The translations under genes and the position numbers were made by a program. From Apoderus coryli (Eukaryota; Arthropoda; Insecta; Coleoptera; Attelabidae): a DNA stretch of 64,000 bases. Shown here piece by piece: positions 62,501 to 64,000 of the stretch. Where the stretch lies: contig OU452200.1 in assembly GCA_911728435.2 (NCBI GenBank), forward strand, positions 34,425,715 through 34,489,714, given 5' to 3'. Under the pieces are notes generated by a model that was not told where the DNA came from, did not search any database, and saw only the letters and a program-made list of their open reading frames with translations. Every line of letters starts with the position of its first letter. Position 1 is the stretch's first letter.

Positions 62501-63456
62501 CTACATCTTATTTACAACAAAACATGCAGTGCAATTTTTTATCTAGGACATACATCACAACCATCTAGAGTAATGTCCCAAAACAGCTTAGATTCGTCCA
62601 CCAACAGCAATAAAGTTGAGATAGATCAGGATAATATTGAAACACCACCAGCAACTAGGAGAATATTCACCCCAACACCGGTGGATAAACGAGAACCTGT
62701 GCAGCCCAGTCCTTGCAAACGAATAGTTGCAGCCAAAAATCGTGAAAATGAGGATTTGGAGAATAATGTTACGTTTGGTGATGGACAGTTTGACAGATTT
62801 TCTGCTGCGCGAAGAACAAGAAGGTAACTCTAGTCATCTTTAAGATGGTTTGTATAGCACTATGATATTATAGATACAATTTGGTCTCCTTCTCATTTTA
62901 ACATCTTAACAAATACTTTTAAGTCAAATTTCGTAACCGAAAGGAGATATTCAGAGCCTGCTTTACACGTAACTTGTAGACTCTTAAAAGCCACCTACAC
63001 ATCTCCTTCGCATTCACAAATCTTAAAAAATAGCAACAATGTTTTTTCTATTTATCATATGCAAACCAAAAAACATAAAATGTTCTAATTCGAAACGTCT
63101 TAATAAAAATTATCATTAACAACTGCTAAAAGTAATTGTTTGTTTGTAGATACAAACGCAATCCAGAAAACTCTGAAACACTATCACCGACTGACCCAAA
63201 TGAATCTCAACCTAAAATCGAAATCTCATCACCAGTTAGTAATGACAATGAAGAAGAAGAAAAAGTGGCTAGACTAAAAAGTTGGCAGGATAAACTTAAA
63301 ACTCAATCAGACTACGATGCAAATAATAGCCGGTTGAGTAAGAGACTAAGAAATATATCTCGAATTAACCAAAGCGATGTAGAATTAGCTAGTCAATTGA
63401 ACAACAGCAATTTGAATAAGGTCTCCAGTGCGTATATCGGCCAGTCTAAAACAAAG
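35283..63456 (+). CDS. form3: INF2-type formin (Drosophila form3 orthologue), partial, 23 exons
   Basis: Formins nucleate and elongate unbranched actin filaments; INF2-class proteins also sever and depolymerise them and act at ER, mitochondria and trafficking sites. Twenty-three exons with GT/AG borders join in phase to 1310 codons without a stop. Residues counted from exon 1: armadillo DID/FH3 about 1-260; FH1 about 270-345 with polyproline runs; FH2 about 350-735, including the TINWNKIPS start, NIFLKQFRCSNED, GNFLNAGGYAGDAAG with the following conserved Lys, and a terminal coiled coil; then a charged Ser/Arg-rich tail about 755-1310 with a DAD/WH2-like NLMDFLRSSG. Matches to INF2 continue unbroken through DID and FH2. 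The true N-terminus was not found upstream in the window, and the last exon ends at a splice donor, so both ends are missing. Introns hold most of the window's transposons. Confidence 0.95.
35745..35972 (-). pseudogene. RT pseudogene, part 1 (split by a TIR element)
   Basis: The minus strand reads SHRSTVTNLI-like sequence, then GGRMDVVYTDLTKGFDRKD (the D-F-S-K-A-F-D box as DLTKGFD), with small frameshifts. It ends at the TA bordering the 35975-38680 element; the preceding RT block is on the far side at 38683-38840. Confidence 0.8.
36322..36920. repeat. Nested palindrome with a 466-bp TA-CAGGG element at its centre
   Basis: Arms TTGTTAGAATATCCTAGGAG...AGTAAATATTAA (36322-36380) and their inverse (36851-36918) meet at TA. 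Between them, 36383-36848 has its own tips, CAGGGTATTTCAAA and TTTGAAATACCCTG-type inverse. The inner piece is non-coding. Confidence 0.85.
36936..37007. repeat. Long near-perfect hairpin
   Basis: GGCGGTAAAGTG then CATTTTTTCAGGCT pairs with AGCCTGAAAAAATCACTTTACCGCC, with a short loop around 36965-36985. It lies between the nested palindrome and the Crypton-like ORF and could mark an end of that element. Confidence 0.7.
37134..37851 (-). pseudogene. Crypton-like tyrosine recombinase fragment
   Basis: Two minus frames. The upstream one (37657-37851) begins KSVGHIAKKSKIQRDIAKFL; the downstream one (37134-37613) reads DDILIIHVPETKTHKRRTF, then KKYFSLRPKKTNSRRLFVKY, GKCSAQNVGHHTISAIPSKIA and FYLKLPEDS. 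This is the layout of insect Crypton-type tyrosine recombinases (KIAA1958-like), which cut and rejoin DNA through a Tyr. The C-terminal catalytic HxxR and Tyr are not recognisable, so it is inactive. Identification rests on motif order, not on a search. Confidence 0.65.
38683..38840 (-). pseudogene. RT pseudogene, part 2 (split by a TIR element)
   Basis: Minus-strand ATYWKQSKIIQIIKSGDKPD followed by SYYPISILSNFSKLF, the RT fingers block (W-K-x-S-x-I-x-P-I-x-K-S-G-D ... Y-R-P-I-S). Removing the TIR element brings SKLF next to YRKYTLPFEV on the other side, restoring the family's order. Confidence 0.82.
39320..39479 (+). CDS. form3: form3 exon 2: DID
   Basis: Acceptor TTTGTAG, donor G|GTAAGT (phase 1). 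Encodes KLKGERYRLSLIVRELDRAT, then NCLIISTSRLTDRNRLRNEF, corresponding to the INF2 RFSIVMNEL...RTQLRNEFIG segment. Confidence 0.95.
39966..40610. repeat. Dispersed repeat, copy 2
   Basis: Collinear with 1871-2700, with a deletion relative to copy 1 after the first 25 bases and another near 40470-40500. It lies in the intron between formin exons 2 and 3 and merges into an RT fragment. Confidence 0.75.
40600..40935 (-). pseudogene. Small RT fragment
   Basis: The minus strand at 40745-40860 reads LCNWYDKNRLLLNVSICKVF, the segment after the FADD box (WCxxNxLxLNxSKC). The same sequence type is at 56650-56760, so the two belong to one family. Frames are broken. Confidence 0.7.
41008..42635. mobile_element. 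Nested mariner composite, internally deleted copy (1.6 kb)
   Basis: Same outer tips and arms as the 16757-19384 element (41008-41431 and 42213-42635, 424 and 423 bp), TA-flanked, and the same inner element (41434-42210, tips CAGGGTGGTCAAAAAATT and its inverse). Most of the transposase is gone: what remains is the post-transposase segment and an inverted stretch of transposase N-terminal codons (about 41720-41890). The shared outer arms show that both copies descend from one composite. Confidence 0.92.
42720..44400 (+). pseudogene. 5'-truncated non-LTR retrotransposon
   Basis: Plus strand: FLRETEDHIQDDPNKFWSFL (42775), then SSLKSRLTSGPDGIPSFFVRDC (43050-43115), VDVVYTDFSKAFDRLESS (43425-43480), TSGVPQGSVLGPLLFMCF, LLFADDFKIYSCI (FADD box, 43690), GVKDLGVWFDEKLSFTRHV, and SNSLEKIQRRFAKYLRFK near 44125-44180. 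Frameshifts at about 42850, 43180 and 43477 and a stop at 44095. The 3' end near 44396 has the CTGCCCTTTAATATT motif and AAATAAATAA tail shared with the copy at 4214. It starts about 85 bases after the mariner composite. Confidence 0.9.
44626..44637. other. Orphan right tip of a TA-CAGGGTGTCC element
   Basis: GGACACCCTG-TA follows TTGTCGACCACAACAATTGG. No matching left tip was found. Confidence 0.4.
44954..44987 (+). CDS. form3: form3 exon 3: DID micro-exon
   Basis: 34-base exon between CTTGCAG and GTATGT, encoding CHLLPVLNNLR; it fits the INF2 LQLLDVLARLR position. Phase 1 in, phase 2 out. Confidence 0.9.
44990..46100. other. Intron sequence, nothing recognised
   Basis: The minus frame at 45297-45569 has an acidic ending (TDEEELDEV) but no domain that can be named. 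Confidence 0.35.
46150..47300 (-). pseudogene. Crypton-like tyrosine recombinase, interrupted by RT
   Basis: Minus strand, from 47290: ETHIRELANILQDWAFNMKK and QNGEEYKDF (47185-47290), FDPFKDIQVQEMPGKGNAQL, then after the RT insertion SPQGSNQ, KTEYNPVFLKKANGSDKPL and SSKWLFLNRNNPDICPIRLF (46400-46490), then LTENPFWNSSGSWYKL and TANQARKTGLDN near 46215-46250. This matches KIAA1958/Crypton-type recombinases. The last block corresponds to the usual N-H-S-A-R-K-T catalytic motif but lacks the His. Stops abound. Confidence 0.68.
46615..46875 (-). pseudogene. RT fragment inside the Crypton-like sequence
   Basis: Minus strand reads HPWVFQNRSAVTHVASFLQ, then VHVDAIYADFAKSFDMLDHS and LRCLIGFHDDMISFF, an RT palm block. 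It separates the two halves of the Crypton-like sequence. Confidence 0.8.
47865..47878. other. Orphan TA-CAGGGTGGGCC tip
   Basis: GGCCCACCCTG-TA at 47866-47878 resembles the right tips of the mariner-like elements. A left partner was not seen in the intron. Confidence 0.4.
48020..48167 (+). CDS. form3: form3 exon 4: DID
   Basis: Acceptor CCAAAG, donor CAG|GTAAGC. Encodes AEAEPELAVQLDVFDEQKDS and VDLNSPLDVFYAILRQ, matching INF2 DADLLIQLEAFEEAK and the following helix. Confidence 0.93.
48296..48587 (+). CDS. form3: form3 exon 5: end of DID and start of FH1
   Basis: Acceptor ATCCAG, donor G|GTAAGA. Encodes VSETPQEIPFLSILQHLLKI, DTAERLVHKATLL, a linker with CHCQHK, then the first proline run (PGPPPPPPF). 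Confidence 0.95.
48674..48900 (+). CDS. form3: form3 exon 6: FH1 and FH2 start
   Basis: Acceptor TTTTTAG, donor AAG|GTAAGA. Proline runs (PALPPPPPPPPTSIPPPP and others), the profilin-binding FH1, then KMKTINWNKIPSNK, the canonical FH2 lasso beginning. Confidence 0.96.
48928..49225 (-). repeat. 3' end of a truncated non-LTR element in intron 6
   Basis: A TTTA-repeat tract at 48930-48952 followed by 3'-UTR-like sequence with no coding remains. Same tail type as the copies at 4214, 5115 and 30632. Confidence 0.5.
49231..50990 (+). mobile_element. Broken mariner-like element in intron 6
   Basis: Left tip TA-CAGGGTGTTTCAAAAAGACG at 49230. The plus strand at 49768-49970 encodes the N-terminal transposase domain (IYGLADGNALEPRRLYTEIF and RRLHETGTLKRNGETGRPKT). 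It is interrupted at about 49982 by a gag-bearing insertion and resumes at 50825 with LEENPH, then TSTSLYNKQAIRIDPEIQIE. Catalytic domain and right end are missing. Confidence 0.75.
49982..50824 (-). mobile_element. Gypsy-type gag fragment with inverted ends
   Basis: The ends are inverted repeats: TTGTTATAATATTGTTAATG (49983) and its inverse at 50805-50824, followed inwards by CCCATCTCTAATAA / TTATTAGAGATGGG. On the minus strand, a possible primer-binding site TGGCGCAGTCGAGG is at about 50575-50590. A gag-like ORF at 49990-50325 follows (ELTDEERKTYTLLIKFNNQL, RRVQEPGESFDTFLGDLRRL, IKDGIVIGIRD), as in Ty3/Gypsy gag. An LTR element should have direct, not inverted, ends; see findings. Confidence 0.75.
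51305..51505 (+). CDS. form3: form3 exon 7: FH2 N-terminal part
   Basis: Acceptor TATTCAG, donor GAG|GTAAAT. Encodes IGRNNIWTQVAYRH, DMDWSEMEGLFCQQ and a Ser/Pro-rich linker before the FH2 core. Confidence 0.94.
52009..52590. repeat. 582-bp MITE-like element with TIRs in intron 7
   Basis: CAGGGCCTCAGTCTAATTCA at the left and TGAATTAGATTGAGGCCCTG at the right, followed inwards by CGAGGCATGGGCCGACAGAT with its inverse, and further inverted blocks (GTAAACCGC / GCGGTTTAC; CATCTACATGCA / TGTATGTAGAT). Arms of about 110 bp are nearly perfect. Non-coding. The CAGGG-type tip is compatible with hAT, but no 8-bp duplication is visible. Confidence 0.85.
52826..52887 (+). CDS. form3: form3 exon 8: FH2
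   Basis: Acceptor TTTTCAG, donor TG|GTGAAT. Encodes ITLLDGKRSLNVNIFLKQFR; with the next exon it completes NIFLKQFRCSNED, the strongest FH2 signature. Confidence 0.95.
52963..53151 (+). CDS. form3: form3 exon 9: FH2
   Basis: Acceptor CATTTTAG, donor AA|GTATGT. Encodes IRNGEHDEIGTEKLKGLLKI, LPEVEELDMLKSF and KLGNAEKFILQLTSLP. Confidence 0.95.
53221..53321 (+). CDS. form3: form3 exon 10: FH2
   Basis: Acceptor GTTTTTAG, donor G|GTAATC. Encodes YKLRIQSMLLKEEFASNM and the following helix up to IAAAQ. Confidence 0.95.
53868..53970. repeat. Tandem duplication of about 46 bp in intron 10
   Basis: GAAGCGAAGTTGCTTGTTGT and the following CTTTCTTC recur as AAAGCGAAGTTGCTCGTTGT CTTTCTTC immediately after. 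Two imperfect units only. Confidence 0.6.
54071..54141 (+). CDS. form3: form3 exon 11: FH2
   Basis: Acceptor GTTGCAG, donor GCT|GTAGGT. Encodes MTNRPLQEVLYMVVIAGNFL ending NA. The donor is set at GCT|GTAGGT rather than the downstream G|GTAAAT because only this keeps the frame into exon 12 and gives the family's spacing. Confidence 0.9.
54201..54308 (+). CDS. form3: form3 exon 12: FH2
   Basis: Acceptor CTTTAAG, donor TTG|GTAAAT. Encodes GGYAGDAAGVKLSSLQKITD and MNLIHFVAL; the Lys after GDAAGV is the conserved FH2 lysine. Confidence 0.93.
54309..55809. other. Intron 12, content unassigned
   Basis: Holds a GC-richer stretch (54480-54800) and an open frame at 54820-55065 (DELEYDKNHFVRLVKMNGVR) of no recognised family. 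An inverted repeat, CATTATTTGGGTATTTCGCCACTA (first half) with TAGTGGCGAAATAATG near 55165-55240, suggests a decayed mobile element. Confidence 0.4.
55810..55880 (+). CDS. form3: form3 exon 13: FH2
   Basis: Acceptor ATTGTAG, donor AA|GTAAGT. Encodes QAEKKNRLLLSFADNIGVLE then DAAK. Confidence 0.93.
56510..57055 (+). pseudogene. Non-LTR RT fragment, left part (split by an RTE copy)
   Basis: Plus strand: PSGVPHGSNLGLVLFNMFIN, then FGYADDLKIFLRV (YADD box at about 56605), LLLNVSKYKVFIF near 56700, and QRRFLKYLTFRTD ending at 57055. The next family residues (FYPPSTRGALLSRLDML) are found after the RTE insertion. Confidence 0.85.
57056..57751 (+). mobile_element. RTE-type 3' fragment inserted in another RT copy
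   Basis: The frames at 57060-57320 and 57307-57684 read NINGENIERVAKFTYIRASL, then YGVETWSLKARTLNRIEAFE, MWTLRRLLRIPWTAHRTNDE, KRKVSYLGHILRGPRY, QGKIEGRRGPGRKQHSWLRN and a 3' end APEEEERF-like, all typical of the region after the RT in RTE elements. One frameshift near 57310. ACGTTT occurs at both borders (57056-57061 and 57746-57751), a candidate target duplication. 5' truncated. Confidence 0.88.
57752..57960 (+). pseudogene. Non-LTR RT fragment, right part
   Basis: Continues the element of 56510-57055: FYPPSTRGALLSRLDMLSLE, then TRYLFAIKFLYNLLHG with minor frame damage, the usual C-terminal sequence after RRFLKYL in this family. Confidence 0.82.
58040..59400 (+). pseudogene. Second non-LTR RT copy in intron 13
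   Basis: Plus strand: LQNYLRIHNIITSAQFGFQS, SRSTSDAIFLFL, NEAFDCVDQQILLRKLHFGI, ITSRVPH, then after the solo LTR VSVLGPILFLLYINGL, FTLFADDTTLLWDN (FADD box, 58725), VELKEWCDCD, CVKFLGLHIDI and a C-terminus with HRYPTRLLQRAHTYLY and RSLIYESRKIYNQLP. Several frame breaks and stops. CR1-like order; the 3' end has a (TTA)n-type tail near 59440-59470. Confidence 0.87.
58358..58636 (+). mobile_element. 279-bp solo LTR
   Basis: Begins TGTAGAGC and ends CCCCTTACA (5'-TG...CA-3'), flanked by the 5-base duplication CCGCA (58353-58357 and 58637-58641). Removing it with one CCGCA restores the RT coding of a RVPQVSVLGP box. It contains a TATATAA-like string near 58516. Orientation is assumed from TG...CA only; the family (5-bp duplication: BEL, Copia or some Gypsy) is undetermined. 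Confidence 0.88.
59747..59873 (+). CDS. form3: form3 exon 14: FH2 coiled coil
   Basis: Acceptor CTTCCAG, donor CTA|GTAAGT. Encodes TVEQLHNEINALDVRIKKIK and a heptad-rich continuation to MTDFLL. Confidence 0.94.
59941..60193 (+). CDS. form3: form3 exon 15: end of FH2
   Basis: Acceptor TTTTTAG, donor A|GTAAAT. Encodes EREVASLQNELINLERVRKQ, LADFFCEDTNSFKIEECFRI and a long basic helix (ENERRRIQEEQANARRRQRE), as in the C-terminal FH2 helix of INF2. Confidence 0.95.
60751..60839 (+). CDS. form3: form3 exon 16: tail
   Basis: Acceptor TTTTTTAG, donor AAG|GTACGA. Encodes ESLAATADSEEPFIDMQIYD then RACYSAKK. Poorly conserved tail; accepted on splice sites and phase. Confidence 0.8.
60905..61052 (+). 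CDS. form3: form3 exon 17: tail
   Basis: Acceptor ATTGACAG, donor G|GTAATG. Encodes GMSEDETSITGSPLLSRRRL and a Gly-rich stretch. The phase fits both neighbours. Confidence 0.82.
61156..61287 (+). CDS. form3: form3 exon 18: DAD/WH2-like segment
   Basis: Acceptor TTACAG, donor G|GTAAGA. Encodes SLRRRRSRVLSEEDEGNLMD then FLRSSGNETRERKSWGSL: a hydrophobic-plus-basic helix like the formin autoinhibitory DAD or WH2, expected to bind the DID. Confidence 0.85.
61432..61707 (+). CDS. form3: form3 exon 19: tail
   Basis: Acceptor ACGCAG, donor G|GTGAGG. Encodes a basic run (RSWARKARGSGPRKRPSLL), a Ser/Pro-rich part, then ELHQKIESWLQANERDINDE, probably helical. Confidence 0.85.
61764..61916 (+). CDS. 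form3: form3 exon 20: tail
   Basis: Acceptor GTTACAG, donor G|GTACGT. Encodes RSVTLDTLPEGKQVYSGSQS and VYPPWQPSTTLDNTDVVGAM then EAVE; the last part again recalls DAD-like formin sequence. Confidence 0.84.
62126..62410 (+). CDS. form3: form3 exon 21: tail
   Basis: Acceptor TCGATAG, donor G|GTAAAC. Encodes DVQPPTIKDKSAWRKSNLNV, GRHTIPRTQRPDYLHSIQED, and DKLTLYIRSPGDPKEPTYPE. No named domain. Confidence 0.84.
62547..62823 (+). CDS. form3: form3 exon 22: tail
   Basis: Acceptor ATCTAG, donor AG|GTAACT. Encodes QPSRVMSQNSLDSSTNSNKV, TRRIFTPTPVDKREPVQPSP and DGQFDRFSAARRTRR. Low complexity, phosphorylatable. Confidence 0.84.
63150..63456 (+). CDS. form3: form3 exon 23, last in window
   Basis: Acceptor TTTGTAG, donor AAG|GTAACT (phase 0). 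Encodes RYKRNPENSETLSPTDPNES, EEEEKVARLKSWQDKLKTQS, and SRLSKRLRNISRINQSD. It ends at a donor, so the gene continues beyond 64000. Confidence 0.84.
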
Positions 63457-64000
63457 GTAACTTTTTATTTCTATTCTAATCTAGTGGTAAGAGTAGAGTA
63501 TTTTATTTAATAAACAAAACGTCTAATATAAAATCTTCAGACTCCTTAGTAAATACCAGGACTATGTTTTTAGTTGTGCATACTGCAACATAGAGGGCGC
63601 GACTAATGTCTTTCTATAACATCCAACGTTAGTGAATTAGGGAAAATTTTCGCACAATAATTTTGTAAAGCTTTTGAAAACAATTATCTCAACATGAATG
63701 TCTCGCCGAGTTTATTTCTGATTAATTAATTAAGACACTACAAGTATTTTTGTGCTCCATTTGCTACAGTTTCAAATACTCCAAGATCCTAGCGCTTCCA
63801 GACCTAAATCAATATGTAGTTAAGCACGTATGCATACTTGGTACCTTTAAAGCGAGGCTCTTTTAGGAGTAGCAGTAACTAAAGGTACATAAAACCTTAC
63901 CTAGATATCTTAAAGTGTAAGATAAGAGGATTTTAGCAGGCTTTTTAAGGATTTTGTTGTTAGCTATCAGTATAAATCTATAATCTACTCGTAAAAAGGT
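63457..64000. other. Start of the last intron, nothing recognised
   Basis: AT-rich with no further formin exon visible up to the window edge. Confidence 0.4.

Overview
This is an AT-rich, intron-rich, transposon-dense animal nuclear sequence. Its only clear host gene is an INF2-type formin (form3 in Drosophila), and its mobile elements are of kinds common in insects: TA-target Tc1/mariner-like elements, APE-type non-LTR retrotransposons, RTE, Crypton-like recombinases and Gypsy gag. An insect is the best guess; the order cannot be told from the window.

Host gene. Twenty-three exons on the + strand, 35283-63456, join in one open frame of 1310 codons. In order they encode the armadillo/DID (GBD-FH3) region, a proline-rich FH1, a complete FH2 actin-assembly domain with its coiled coil, and a long Ser/Arg/Glu-rich tail with a DAD/WH2-like segment. 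Both ends run off the visible coding sequence: the extreme N-terminus was not found in the window and the last visible exon (63150-63456) ends at a splice donor. The 5' introns are large and full of transposons; the exons from 51305 on are closer together.

Layout. 1-10.8 kb: decayed RT fragments, two dispersed repeats (second copies at 40 kb and 21 kb), and one 1.1-kb TIR transposon with a ruined DDE transposase. 10.8-14.4 kb: a truncated mariner-like copy next to a 2-kb mariner-like element that sits at the centre of a palindrome. 15-20.3 kb: RTE and other non-LTR fragments around a 2.6-kb nested mariner composite (a 1.6-kb internally deleted copy is at 41.0-42.6 kb). 21.4-24 kb: another nested TIR composite whose interior is a non-LTR RT. 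25-28 kb: two large palindromic elements. 30.6-33.7 kb: a nearly intact EN-RT retrotransposon with a 931-codon ORF. 34.3-35 kb: a structured segment containing a textbook type I hammerhead ribozyme. 36-38.7 kb: a TIR element carrying a Crypton-like fragment and a smaller nested palindrome, inserted in an RT pseudogene. 42.7-59.4 kb: further RT, Crypton, Gypsy gag, RTE and solo-LTR insertions in formin introns.

Two observations stand out. First, the hammerhead at 34654-34755 has every conserved core base, three stems, and a long stem I with an internal loop; it lies beside other local hairpins and between direct repeats, as in retrozyme-like or other ribozyme-bearing retroelements. Second, several TA-CAGGGTG elements are nested like Russian dolls: an inner element starts at a TA lying at the exact symmetry centre of an outer palindrome, and the outer arms may again end in TA-CAGGGTG. 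This recurs at least four times in unrelated families, pointing either to insertion into palindrome centres or to end-duplication of composites.
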